From the NCBI GenBank assembly GCA_035506295.1, contig DATJPR010000189.1, forward strand, positions 9,561 to 73,560: a stretch of DNA of 64,000 nt, given 5' to 3'. The notes under the pieces are model-generated. The model was not told the origin of the DNA, did not search any database, and saw only the letters and a program-made list of their open reading frames with translations. Below, one piece after another: positions 1-9,050 of the stretch; position 1 is the first letter of the stretch; each line of letters starts with the position of its first letter. The DNA is from DATJPR01 sp035506295 (lineage in GTDB: Bacteria; Bacteroidota; Ignavibacteria; UBA10030; UBA6906). The position numbers were made by a program, and so were the translations under genes.

Positions 1-2284
1 GCGCCCCGGCGAACACGCAGAGGCCGTAGAACCAGATGGACTGGATGAACCGGGGAGCGACGGTAAACTCGAGGCTCGCCCCCTGCTCATTCCACACGCC
101 GTCATTGTTGCAGGCGATCACGCGGAAGGTGTAGCGATCCGGACGCAACCCGGTGTAATAGGCAACACGACGGGTATCGGCATTGACCCAGTCCCGGTCG
201 TACCCTTCGAGCCTATACTTGAAATGCACCCTGGTCGGAACAAGGAGACTGAGTGCTGTATAATGAATCTCGAATTTGTCACCTCCCGGCGGTATCGCGA
301 TGGCGCCGTTGAGAGGCACGTCGTGTTCGTCGACAACAAGATTCTCAATGAGCACCGGTGGAGGGATCGTATTCGTCTTCAGGGTCTTCGGGTCGATGAC
401 CACCGCGCCCTTCTTCGTGGGGAACCACAACCGGCCGTCCTGCGCCTTCCACCCTGCCGGTTGCCAGAGATTGAAACACTCATCCGTCTTCATCCCGTCG
501 GCGGTTTCGAAGACACGGGTATGAAACGACGTAATGCGCTTCGCGGCGAAATCGTCCAGTTCCTTTCGGCTCACAAGGCCGATCCCTCTCGGGCTGCTCA
601 ACCAGAGGTCGCCGTTGTCGTCCGCCAACGCACAATCGATCTCATTGGTGAAGAGGCCGTCGCGAGTTGTATGGGGAATGAACTTGCCACTCATATATCG
701 CGTCACACCGGCGTGAGGCGAGGTGAACCAGAGAGATCCGTGGTGATCATCAAGGATCGAATTCACGAAGACGTCCACCAGGCCGTCGGAGGTGCTGAAG
801 CTCTGCATCTCCCCGTTCTCAATCCTCAAAAGGCCGTTTGACGTCCCGATCCACAGAACGCCGTCATCTCCGCAGTACATCGACGAAACATATTCCGTGG
901 ACGTGTACGGTCCGCTCTTGAGAAGGAACGGAGACAGACGACCGTCCCTGAACCTCCGGAGGCCGATCTCATCAATATAGATGAGAAGTCCTCCCTGGTC
1001 TTCGCCGATTGCGGTGATCCACCGGTTCGGCATTCCGCCCGCGGTATCGTACCGGGTGATGCGGGCGTTGTCGATCTTCTCTAACAAACCTGTTTGCCCG
1101 ATCCAGATCGACCCGTCTTTGGAGAGGAATGCCGGCCCCACCGAGGTCTTGAGGACCGTGCTCTTTCCATTGGTCAGATGCGTGACCAAGGAGGAAACAT
1201 CGCTGAGGAAGTACATGCTGCCGTCGGGGGCCTGAAGAATGCTGGAGACATGATCGCTGGCGAGACCCTCCTTTGTCGTAAAGGGGGTGATCGGAACATC
1301 TTTGAGCCGGTCGAGCCCCTCGGAGGTGCCGATCCAGAGACTCCCTTCCCGGTCTTCCAGAAGAGACGACACGTTGTTGCCGGTAAGACCGTCCACGGCA
1401 GTAAACGACGTCCATCGTCCATTCAGCAGCCGATTCAACCCACCGCTGTTCGTTCCCACCCAGAGATTACCGTCGCGGTCCTCGCATATGGCCGTGACAT
1501 ACGAATCGGTCATCCCTTCGGAGGTGGAGTACGCGCGGAAAGAATTTCCGTCATAGCAGAACAACCCGTTGAACGTACCGATCCAGATTCTCCCCTGATG
1601 GTCGACATACACCGACGTTGTCACCTGATTCCGGGTGCCAGCAGTGATGGGCACCTCCCGGGCTTCCCGCCCGTTTTCGAAAACGCGCAGGCCCCCATAC
1701 GTCCCGACCCATAGTCGCCCCGCACGATCTTCCGCGAGTGAACTGATGTACTTCGGTTCAATGGGGATCGATGTGAATTCGCCGTTACTGAATCTGTACA
1801 GTCCCGATGATGTGCCGAGCCAGACATGTCCGTCTTGTCGCTCACACAGCGCGAGCGAATTCCTCGCCATAATTCCCTCGGCCTGCCCGTAGCGCCGTAG
1901 CCGGCCGTCCTTGAGGTAGCTCAACCAACTGTTGGCTGTTCCGATCCAGAGACTTCCGTCGTGCCCCTCGCAAAGCGAATAAATGGTTTCAGGGTTGTCT
2001 GCGTTCGATGTGTCTGTGGGAATGCGGGTGAACTGGTAGCCGTCGAACCGGAACAGTCCCGCGGTGGTGCCGAACCACAGGTAGCCGTCATGCGTCTGGA
2101 GGGAGACATGGACCCCGTTTGCAGGCAATCCGTTCTGGCGAAGCCAAACGTCATGGCCGTATTGGCTGGCCGATTTCAGAGGGTCAAGCGCCCAGGCGTT
2201 GAACGAGGGGAAAAAGAGATGAAAAAGAAATACAGCAACGATTGCCCGGGAAATACCCAGCGTGCTGCCTGCACGTGCATCCAT
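1..2284 (-). CDS. Two-component regulator propeller sensor (partial, C-terminus outside window)
   Basis: Read by reverse complement from an ATG at 2284; the frame stays open to the window edge, so the C-terminal part is missing. It starts with a signal-peptide-like hydrophobic stretch (residues about 12-32). About fourteen repeats with a D-G-x-L-W-I-G-T-like core follow, for example at 1936-1960, which fits two seven-bladed Reg_prop propellers. A Y_Y_Y domain (about residues 650-735, Y-R-L-E-G-Y-D core) and the beginning of a transmembrane helix come last before the edge. Family members are periplasmic sensors, often for glycans, with a cytoplasmic histidine kinase, GGDEF, SpoIIE or LuxR output. 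The output type cannot be seen here. It is divergent from a glycosidase gene, which could be a target (inference). Confidence 0.9.
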   Translation of the reverse strand, partial: MDARAGSTLGISRAIVAVFLFHLFFPSFNAWALDPLKSASQYGHDVWLRQNGLPANGVHVSLQTHDGYLWFGTTAGLFRFDGYQFTRIPTDTSNADNPETIYSLCEGHDGSLWIGTANSWLSYLKDGRLRRYGQAEGIMARNSLALCERQDGHVWLGTSSGLYRFSNGEFTSIPIEPKYISSLAEDRAGRLWVGTYGGLRVFENGREAREVPITAGTRNQVTTSVYVDHQGRIWIGTFNGLFCYDGNSFRAYSTSEGMTDSYVTAICEDRDGNLWVGTNSGGLNRLLNGRWTSFTAVDGLTGNNVSSLLEDREGSLWIGTSEGLDRLKDVPITPFTTKEGLASDHVSSILQAPDGSMYFLSDVSSLVTHLTNGKSTVLKTSVGPAFLSKDGSIWIGQTGLLEKIDNARITRYDTAGGMPNRWITAIGEDQGGLLIYIDEIGLRRFRDGRLSPFLLKSGPYTSTEYVSSMYCGDDGVLWIGTSNGLLRIENGEMQSFSTSDGLVDVFVNSILDDHHGSLWFTSPHAGVTRYMSGKFIPHTTRDGLFTNEIDCALADDNGDLWLSSPRGIGLVSRKELDDFAAKRITSFHTRVFETADGMKTDECFNLWQPAGWKAQDGRLWFPTKKGAVVIDPKTLKTNTIPPPVLIENLVVDEHDVPLNGAIAIPPGGDKFEIHYTALSLLVPTRVHFKYRLEGYDRDWVNADTRRVAYYTGLRPDRYTFRVIACNNDGVWNEQGASLEFTVAPRFIQSIWFYGLCVFAGA

Positions 2285-2709
2285 GAAGCACCTTGTCGAC
2301 TGAACTTCGTCCGCGGCCGACGGCGATGTTCTGCCGAGCCGCATTTGAGACAATCAATGACCCCCCCTCTTGGGTAGTGCAACAAACGTGCCTCGGGTCT
2401 GGATCCTTTGCCACTAACAATACCCACAATTTAAGGCGAAAATGGCACCTTTCTTTGTGCCGGAAGGTTTTGGTGAACCGGCATGTTTGGCATTCAGGTT
2501 AAAATTCCCGCTCGCAAGAACTTAGATCCCTCCTCCGGGCCAGTGATCGTGCAACCCGACCTTGTGGACGACCGTACTTGAAAATCCCGTCTCCCCAACG
2601 TAGTATAAGCAGGATTTCCTGCGGGATCCCATCCAAGGAGTGTTGAACACTGCACTCCGCGAATGCATCTGATTCCCATCGTACGAAATTACTACAGGGA
2701 GTTTCTGCA
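2285..2709. other. 425-bp divergent intergenic region
   Basis: This lies between the propeller sensor (minus) and the glycosidase gene (plus). It contains the plus-strand promoter at 2578-2606 and two overlapping short inverted repeats at 2444-2461 and 2458-2483 (the outer arms of the second are TGCCGG/CCGGCA), which could be an operator or a weak terminator. I see no convincing promoter for the minus-strand gene and no small gene. Confidence 0.5.
2578..2606 (+). promoter_or_regulatory. Predicted sigma-70-type promoter of the DUF5060/DUF4038 gene
   Basis: TTGAAA at 2578-2583, a 17-nt spacer and TAGTAT at 2601-2606. Transcription would start near 2613, giving a leader of about 97 nt with two small hairpins (GCAGGA/TCCTGC and GGAGTG/CACTCC). 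The ribosome binding site AGGGAG lies 8 nt before the ATG at 2710. Confidence 0.6.
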
Positions 2710-4542
2710 ATGAAGCGTCGCGCTCTCGTCCTGTTTGCCTTGTCCCTTGCAGCCTCGCCACTGCTATTTGCCGCCGCACGCATTCACGTGTGGGAGAAGC
2801 AGGAGCTTGCCTTCACCGCTGCCGGTTCCTACAAGAATCCCTACACGGACGTCACCGTCTGGATCGATCTTACCGGGCCCGGCTTCAGCAAGCGGGTCTA
2901 CGGATTCTGGGACGGTGGGCGGACTTTTCGTGTGCGCATGGTCGCGACACAGCCAGGCACGTGGTCCTGGAAGAGCGGTTCGCATCCCCTCGATGACGGT
3001 CTTGCCGGCAAGGGAGGAACATTCACCGCCGTTTCATGGACCGATCAGGAGGAGAAGGAAAATCCGACAAGGCACGGGTTCATTCGCGCGACGCTGAACC
3101 AGCATGCGCTGCAATACGACGACGGCACGCCGTTCTTTGCCATCGGCGATACCTGGTACGCGGTCGGGACGAACCGCTTCCGCTGGTACGACGACACACT
3201 CGAACGTCCGATCGGGCCCACCGCGGGGTTCAAGGACTATGTACGATATCGCAAAGCGCAAGGGTACAACTGGGTCAACGTCATCGCCGCGTTTCCCAAT
3301 TGGATCACTGACGACAAGCCGTGGCATCTTGTCATGAACGATTCGGCGCACACCACCGTCCGTTCGGCGTGGGTCGAGTTCGGCACCGGGAGCGCCAAGA
3401 ATATGGATAACGAAGGCGGCCGGCCCTTCCTCTTCCCCGGGAAGGTCCCGGGGTACGAGAACGAGTTCCCCGATGTGAACCGTATCAACCCCGTGTATTT
3501 CAGATACCTCGACCGCAAAATCGACTACCTTAACGCCAACGGCTTCGTTCCGTTCATTGAAGTCTCCCGGCGTGATGCCGGGCTCTGCTGGTACAAATAC
3601 TATGGATGGCCTGAATCATACGCGCGATTCATCGAATATATCTTTGCCCGGTACCAGGCGAACAACACCATTCTCAGCCCGATTCATCTCGACATCATCG
3701 ACGAAACTGTGAGCCCCGCGGACTACACCGCCGCCGTCGATCTCGTTATGCGAAAATTCGGCCCTCCGCCATTCGGCACTCTGCTCTCCGCCAACGCGAA
3801 TCCCTCGACGCTGGAAAATTGGGGAGACCATTCGTGGGTCACGCTTCACCAGATCGGCAACATGCGAGAACACAACAATTACTGGTACCTGACCGAGATC
3901 TTCGACCTCAGAGATCCCAGGCCCGCCTTAAATGGAGAGCCGTATTATGCCGGCTACCGTGACGCTCGCGGCCCGGGAGCGGCCAACTACACCCGCGGGG
4001 CAACAGGGGGCTCGCAGCTGGACGACGCGTTTGTTCGATCGGGAATGTACGGTAGCTTTCTTTCAGGAGGACTTGCGGGTCACGTCTACGGCGCCGAGGG
4101 AATATGGGGGGCGGACATCGAACCGACGGCGCCGGTGCATATGTGGGAAGCATTTCAGTGGCCGTCGGGCGCACAGATGCAGTTTCTTCGGACGTTTGCC
4201 TTCTCGATTGGTCGTCGCTATCAGGACCTCGTTCCGATCGCCGACCTCGTATCGCCGAACAAGACTTCTGTCATTCTGGGGTACCAGCAGTGGGCTTATT
4301 GCGCTCGGACCGATGACAGGGAGATTTTTCTAGCCTACTTCGAACGGGGGTGCCCGCAGGCGCAAATCCGTGGCGCCAGGTTGAACAGCACGTACTCTGC
4401 GGAGTGGTTCAATCCTCGCAATGGGACGTGGTCGGGAGTGGGAGAGGGCAAGGTCACTTCCAACAAAATCGGCATCATCGAGCTCCCGGCTTTCCCCGAT
4501 AGCACAGACTGGGCCCTCAAGCTGGTGCTCGTCCGGAATTAG
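2710..4542 (+). CDS. Secreted DUF5060/DUF4038 glycoside hydrolase-like protein
   Basis: 610 residues with a signal peptide (about 1-22), so it is exported. Residues about 25-110 match the DUF5060 beta-sandwich that precedes many glycosidases (W-x-x-x-E at its start, G-F-x-D-G later). Residues about 120-430 resemble the DUF4038 apiosidase-like TIM barrel (PFFAIGDTWY entry, acidic stretches in IEVSRRDAG and HLDIIDET that could be catalytic). The end (about 515-605) looks like the putative collagen-binding beta domain usual in this architecture. Likely substrate is a plant or algal side-chain glycan (family-based inference; no exact specificity). The start has AGGGAG 8 nt upstream. It converges on the glutamate dehydrogenase gene, 13 nt apart. 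Confidence 0.85.
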   Translation: MKRRALVLFALSLAASPLLFAAARIHVWEKQELAFTAAGSYKNPYTDVTVWIDLTGPGFSKRVYGFWDGGRTFRVRMVATQPGTWSWKSGSHPLDDGLAGKGGTFTAVSWTDQEEKENPTRHGFIRATLNQHALQYDDGTPFFAIGDTWYAVGTNRFRWYDDTLERPIGPTAGFKDYVRYRKAQGYNWVNVIAAFPNWITDDKPWHLVMNDSAHTTVRSAWVEFGTGSAKNMDNEGGRPFLFPGKVPGYENEFPDVNRINPVYFRYLDRKIDYLNANGFVPFIEVSRRDAGLCWYKYYGWPESYARFIEYIFARYQANNTILSPIHLDIIDETVSPADYTAAVDLVMRKFGPPPFGTLLSANANPSTLENWGDHSWVTLHQIGNMREHNNYWYLTEIFDLRDPRPALNGEPYYAGYRDARGPGAANYTRGATGGSQLDDAFVRSGMYGSFLSGGLAGHVYGAEGIWGADIEPTAPVHMWEAFQWPSGAQMQFLRTFAFSIGRRYQDLVPIADLVSPNKTSVILGYQQWAYCARTDDREIFLAYFERGCPQAQIRGARLNSTYSAEWFNPRNGTWSGVGEGKVTSNKIGIIELPAFPDSTDWALKLVLVRN

Positions 4543-4555
4543 ACCTGCACTGTTT

Positions 4556-5803
4556 CTACACCCACCCTCGCAGTTTGCATGCCTGTGCCACGCGGGCCAC
4601 TGCCACAACCATGGCGGCCATTCTCGGATGGACCTTTTTTTCCCGCACTGCGTCCTGGACGGTTCTGTACGACTTTGCGAGCCGGGCGTCCAGCCGCTCA
4701 TGCACGGTGTGTTCATCCCAGAAATACGAATAGCTGTCCTGGACGATCTCGAAGTACGATACGGTCACGCCGCCGGCGCTCGCGAGAATGTCGGGAATGA
4801 CATGGATCCCTTTTTTGTGAAGGATCATGTCCGCCTCCGGCGTCGTGGGTCCGTTTGCCAGCTCGCAGATCACCCGGGCCTTGATCACATCGGCATTGTC
4901 TTTGGTAATGGAATTCTCGAGCGCGGCCGGATACAGGATCTCAACATCCAGTTCGAGCAGGGACTCCCGCTGAATGGGCGTTGACCCGGGGAAGTTCAGG
5001 ACGGAACCTGTCTTCAGCTTGTGCATCACCAGCTCCTTCGGATCCAATCCGGACGGGCAATAGATGGCGCCCCGGGAATCGCTGACCGCAATCAATCTCC
5101 CTCCCCCCAGGATCTCCTGGTGCAGGAGGGCTGCCCGCTGCCCCGCGTTGCCGAACCCCTGGATCGCGTAGTTGCGAGTCGGATCGAACCCGTGCATGGC
5201 ACATGCCTCGCGCACGGCGATGACTCCCCCACGGGCGGTCGCGTCCCGGCGGCCTTCCGTTCCGCCGACCTGCTGCGGCTTGTCCGTCATGACCCCCGGA
5301 TGGTGCCCTCGCGTCATGGTTTCGTACTCGTCCATCATCCACGCCATCGTTTGCGGATTCGTATACACATCGGGAGCCGGGATGTCGCGGTCTTCGCCGA
5401 TGAGTTCCGATAGCCCGCGAACATACTCGCGCGATAGCGCCTCCAACTCGCGTTCAGACATCTCTTTCGGATCGCAGCGGATCCCACCCTTGGCCCCTCC
5501 GAGCGGCAGGTCCATCACCGCCGTTTTCCAGGTCATCCACGAGGCAAGGGCCCTGATCGTATCGATGGTTTCATCGGGATGAAAGCGGATTCCTCCTTTC
5601 GCCGGTCCCCGGGCATGATTGTGCTGGACCCGATACGCGTGAAAGATCCTGGCTCTCCCGGAGTCCATCTTCACGTGCAGGGTAAATGAGAACTCCCGCT
5701 GGGGCCACCGCAGGAGCTCGATCGTCGCTTCGTCGAGGTGAAGCAATCGGGCGGCCTCCGTGACATGTTGCTGGGCGACGGCGAATGAATTGTAGGATTC
5801 CAT
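4556..5803 (-). CDS. gdhA: Glu/Leu/Phe/Val dehydrogenase (glutamate dehydrogenase, second copy)
   Basis: 415 residues, the usual length for bacterial and archaeal GDH of the shorter type. The substrate-binding segment GPAKGGIRFHP is at about 67-76, the catalytic-lysine segment LPLGGAKGG has K105, and the Rossmann nucleotide motif GFGNAG is at 216-221. It interconverts glutamate and 2-oxoglutarate plus ammonium with NAD(P). It is the last gene of a five-gene operon, starting 3 nt after the zinc-ribbon gene with no good ribosome binding site, so translational coupling is likely. It differs clearly from the longer GDH at 9051-10412, so the operon carries two non-identical GDH types, perhaps one anabolic and one catabolic (inference). 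Confidence 0.95.
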   Translation of the reverse strand: MESYNSFAVAQQHVTEAARLLHLDEATIELLRWPQREFSFTLHVKMDSGRARIFHAYRVQHNHARGPAKGGIRFHPDETIDTIRALASWMTWKTAVMDLPLGGAKGGIRCDPKEMSERELEALSREYVRGLSELIGEDRDIPAPDVYTNPQTMAWMMDEYETMTRGHHPGVMTDKPQQVGGTEGRRDATARGGVIAVREACAMHGFDPTRNYAIQGFGNAGQRAALLHQEILGGGRLIAVSDSRGAIYCPSGLDPKELVMHKLKTGSVLNFPGSTPIQRESLLELDVEILYPAALENSITKDNADVIKARVICELANGPTTPEADMILHKKGIHVIPDILASAGGVTVSYFEIVQDSYSYFWDEHTVHERLDARLAKSYRTVQDAVREKKVHPRMAAMVVAVARVAQACKLRGWV

Positions 5804-5806
5804 AGA

Positions 5807-6016
5807 TCAGTGGCCCGATGGTGGTGGTTTGATCCCTGACGGCGGGGTCTTCTGTTCTTCGTCGTCGACATCAAGAATGATCCGGTACCAGCAGTTGCGA
5901 CACATGAGAGCCCGATCGACGCTCAGCAGAACCTGTTGCCACGGGCTCAGCTTGCGCCCGCAATGAGGGCAGGCATCATAGACCCGGCGGTGCTGTGTGC
6001 GTTCATCGTCTTCCAT
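5807..6016 (-). CDS. Small zinc-ribbon protein, function unknown
   Basis: 69 residues with two C-x-x-C pairs (CPHC at about 16-19 and CRNC at about 39-42), which would form one zinc ribbon, and an acidic then proline-rich tail. The ATG has GGGGAG 5 nt upstream. Its start overlaps the end of the ATP-grasp protein gene by 14 nt, and it ends 3 nt before the next GDH, so it belongs to the operon. I do not recognise a named family. Its position suggests an accessory or regulatory role for the neighbouring enzymes, which is inference only. Confidence 0.75.
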   Translation of the reverse strand: MEDDERTQHRRVYDACPHCGRKLSPWQQVLLSVDRALMCRNCWYRIILDVDDEEQKTPPSGIKPPPSGH

Positions 6017-9000
6017 GATTGCTCCCCGGTTTGAGCACGATGCCGATGCCTTGATGTCCGTTGATCTTGATTGTCAATGGTCTCTCACACCGGACACGGC
6101 GGGTAAATGCAAGAGCCTCGTACGGCTCCTGCGCGAGGAGCCAGTCCCAGTCGACGAACCCCTGGGTGTCATCGGACCCAATGGAGAAGTAGCCGACCAT
6201 GAATGAGGTGATATTCTGGAAGAAGTGGGATCCCTGGGACGGGGCGACCGAGAGTTCTTTGAAGCTCGCTTCCACGATGGCCTTCGCCCCTGCGATTTGC
6301 TCCCATGTGACCGGGATCCCGAGCCAGGGATCAAGCGATCCCCAACGTCCCAGTCCGACAAGAAGGTAGGGGCGGTGTTCGGCGATTAACTCGCGGTTGA
6401 ACCGGCTGACTTCCTGGGCAATCTCACGGCTCTTAGCCCTTTCGAACAGCCTATAGTCCACGACGACAATGTCGCGGATGTCTTCGATCAGGCCATGTCC
6501 CAAAACCTGGGAGCTCCTGCAAACGACATCGCGAGGATCCACCACGCCGACCTCAAGTTCCTCCGGCTCGCGTTGCACGACCAGCGGCCGCATCTGCAGA
6601 AGGGCAAACTCCCTGGGTTGACCCTGCGGAACCGACATCCGCACGGCAAACTCGATTTCGACCGGTGTCCCCATTCCCCACGTCCCCATGTCGAGGAGGA
6701 GGTCGATGATGTCCGCAATCGGGAATACCTTGTGCTTCAGGACCGGGCTGAAAGTGACCACGCGAATGCCGGTTCTGGAAAGCCCGTCCGTGATGGTGTC
6801 GTTGTCAGAAGAGAATGTCGAGCCGACGAAACGCAATGGACCGTCCTGTTCCGCCACCTCGAGCGGAAACCGTTTCACCAGCACATCGTGAGTCTCAAAC
6901 CCGGGATCGGTGGCCGCCGCGAGATCCAGGGCGAAGAAATCCCGCTGACTGGTGTTGATCGACTCCTCGGTGGTGTAGAATTGAATGAGATCGGTAGGGT
7001 ACCGCGGGCAAAAGCGTACGGTGTTGCCGCCGTCCACCACCATCTTCCCGAGGCCGAGGGCGGCAGAGACGATACCGTCCGCGGGTTTTGCCGGCGCGTA
7101 CGGATAGAAGTTGTAGGACTTTGCGACCCCCGAGAAATCAGGATAGAACCGCTCGTCATGGCGTGTGCCGGCCATGCGTTGCACGATCACCGCCATCTTT
7201 TCCTCTTCGAGGCGGTACGAAGTCACTCCGATATACTCCTTCGCACTCTGATAAAATGTTGACGCGTACACGCGCTTGATGCTGCTCAGGAGATCGTTCA
7301 GCCGCACCAGCGGATTCTGATGCTGGTTCGGGATCATGTACGTTTCATACACACCGGCGAATGGATGATATTGCGAATCCTCGAGGAGCGAGGAGGAGCG
7401 GACCGCCAGCGGAGTACGGATGATGTCAAGAAATGCCGCGAGCTCGCCGAGGATCGACTCGGGGAAAGTTGGGGCTTCCAGAAAGCGTCTGGTGATCTCC
7501 CGATCGTCCGTACAGGTGATGGCAAATTCCCGCAATCCATTCGCATCCACGAACTCATCGAAGACATCGGTCCCGATCACGACCGCGCACGGGACGGAAA
7601 TCACGATGTCCTCAAACCGGTCGCGCACAGCATAGTCGTTGATGATGGTGTTGACGAAGCCGAGGCCGCGGGCTTTCCCTCCGAGCGATCCCCCGCCGAT
7701 CCTGGCAAAACTTGTCTCGGGGTCGAATGTCTCCTTGGCGAAATCCGCGATGATGCCGCGCTGTCGGATGTTCCGGTACTGGTGCAGCGATTGGATGAGG
7801 TCGCGACGGAGAGCGGCGGCATTCGGGTAGTCGCTGACCTTTCTCGGACGGAGCTGGTGCGCGAGCCAGAACTCCGTCCGTGCCTTCAACCAATTGGAAA
7901 AATGGTTCCGCTCTCCATGATAGACGATGCTTTCATCAGGAGCGATTTTGAGCTGCTCTTCGAGACTCCGAAGATCCGTCGCCCTGCCGACCTCCACACC
8001 TTCGGTGGTCCGGAAGACAAAATCGCCGAAGCTGAAATGCTCAACCATGAATTGCCGCAGCTCGTTCAAAAAGAGCGAGGAACCCTTCATGATGAAGGAA
8101 GCACCCAGAACATGTGCCTGCGCCCGATTTTCCTCCATGTTGGAGAGCATGAGGACCGCAAGATCCTGCTGATCGTCCTTTACACGGCGCACAAGTTCAA
8201 GCCCGGCCTCGGCGTCTTCTTTTCCCCTGTGCGGGAAGTCGATGTCCGTGATGATGCCGAGCAAATGCTCCTTGTACGTCTCGTAGTCTTTCCATGCCTC
8301 CTCGAATGTCGAAGAGAGGAGGATCTTCGGCCGCGCCCTCATCCTCAGGAATTTGTGCGTCAGGTTGATTCCTTCGGCGATCAGGCGCTGTGATTGTTTC
8401 AGGATTTCCGTGTAGATGCTCGGCAGGATCGACGAATAGTCCTTGATGTTGTCTTCGACGACCATGATCACCTGAACGCCGACCAGCTTCGTATCGTGTT
8501 CGACGTTCATGCGATCCTCGAGGGATTTGACGATCGCAATGATGATCCGGAAGTCTCCCTGCCAGATCGCAATCAGATCAAAGACCGAAGTGTCTTTGGT
8601 GAGAAGGAGATCCTTCAGCTCCCGGTTGTCGTACGCGAGAAGCACCACCGGGATGTTCAGTCCCGACTGCTTCACGAGACGAGCAAAGTCCAGGGCGTGC
8701 ATATCGTCGATGTGCAACGTCGTGATGATCAGATCAAACCGCCGCTCATCCTTGGCGAGCTGGATCGCATCCGCACCATTCGAGACGCGGGTCAACTCCG
8801 GAGAATGACTGAGGTTGAACCCTTCGTACTCGTTGCGGATCAGCTCGTACAGGCGCCCATCTTCCTCGAAGAGATACAGATCGTACAGGCTCGACACAAG
8901 GAGAATATCACGGATGCGGAGACGCATCAGGTTTTGAAAACCCTGGAAGCGGTTCCCGTAGCCGTGCTCCACCCAGAGCGGGTCGAACGTCTTCGAAGTA

Positions 9001-9020
9001 TCAACGAAATCGATGGGCAT
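6003..9020 (-). CDS. Pseudo-receiver/receiver/PEP-synthase-type ATP-grasp fusion protein (copy B)
   Basis: 1005 residues from the ATG at 9020 (a GTG at 9038 is the alternative). Residues about 35-170 form a receiver-like fold whose phosphoacceptor Asp is replaced by Thr (T101). Residues about 180-335 look like an intact receiver (E-D-N acidic pocket, D259 acceptor, K312) with a long insertion before the acceptor. Residues about 440-830 are a PPDK/PEP-synthase N-terminal ATP-grasp domain: GGSLGGKARGLGF, VRSSSLLED with FAGVYET, and the closing LLQMRPL. A conserved tail of about 170 residues follows (GLGRWGSLDPWLGIPV, then QGSHFFQN). The phosphohistidine and PEP-binding domains of true PEP synthase are absent, so pyruvate-to-PEP conversion is unlikely. 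A signal-controlled phosphotransfer role is inference. Confidence 0.85.
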   Translation of the reverse strand: MPIDFVDTSKTFDPLWVEHGYGNRFQGFQNLMRLRIRDILLVSSLYDLYLFEEDGRLYELIRNEYEGFNLSHSPELTRVSNGADAIQLAKDERRFDLIITTLHIDDMHALDFARLVKQSGLNIPVVLLAYDNRELKDLLLTKDTSVFDLIAIWQGDFRIIIAIVKSLEDRMNVEHDTKLVGVQVIMVVEDNIKDYSSILPSIYTEILKQSQRLIAEGINLTHKFLRMRARPKILLSSTFEEAWKDYETYKEHLLGIITDIDFPHRGKEDAEAGLELVRRVKDDQQDLAVLMLSNMEENRAQAHVLGASFIMKGSSLFLNELRQFMVEHFSFGDFVFRTTEGVEVGRATDLRSLEEQLKIAPDESIVYHGERNHFSNWLKARTEFWLAHQLRPRKVSDYPNAAALRRDLIQSLHQYRNIRQRGIIADFAKETFDPETSFARIGGGSLGGKARGLGFVNTIINDYAVRDRFEDIVISVPCAVVIGTDVFDEFVDANGLREFAITCTDDREITRRFLEAPTFPESILGELAAFLDIIRTPLAVRSSSLLEDSQYHPFAGVYETYMIPNQHQNPLVRLNDLLSSIKRVYASTFYQSAKEYIGVTSYRLEEEKMAVIVQRMAGTRHDERFYPDFSGVAKSYNFYPYAPAKPADGIVSAALGLGKMVVDGGNTVRFCPRYPTDLIQFYTTEESINTSQRDFFALDLAAATDPGFETHDVLVKRFPLEVAEQDGPLRFVGSTFSSDNDTITDGLSRTGIRVVTFSPVLKHKVFPIADIIDLLLDMGTWGMGTPVEIEFAVRMSVPQGQPREFALLQMRPLVVQREPEELEVGVVDPRDVVCRSSQVLGHGLIEDIRDIVVVDYRLFERAKSREIAQEVSRFNRELIAEHRPYLLVGLGRWGSLDPWLGIPVTWEQIAGAKAIVEASFKELSVAPSQGSHFFQNITSFMVGYFSIGSDDTQGFVDWDWLLAQEPYEALAFTRRVRCERPLTIKINGHQGIGIVLKPGSNHGRR

Positions 9021-9050
9021 GGGTGCAGGTTCGATCACGCGGTAAAGGAC

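Noticed and set aside
224..1714. Several plus-strand frames over the first 2 kb
   Set aside because: The minus strand reads through as a propeller sensor with repeated D-G-x-L-W-I-G-T blocks in one frame, which explains the region.
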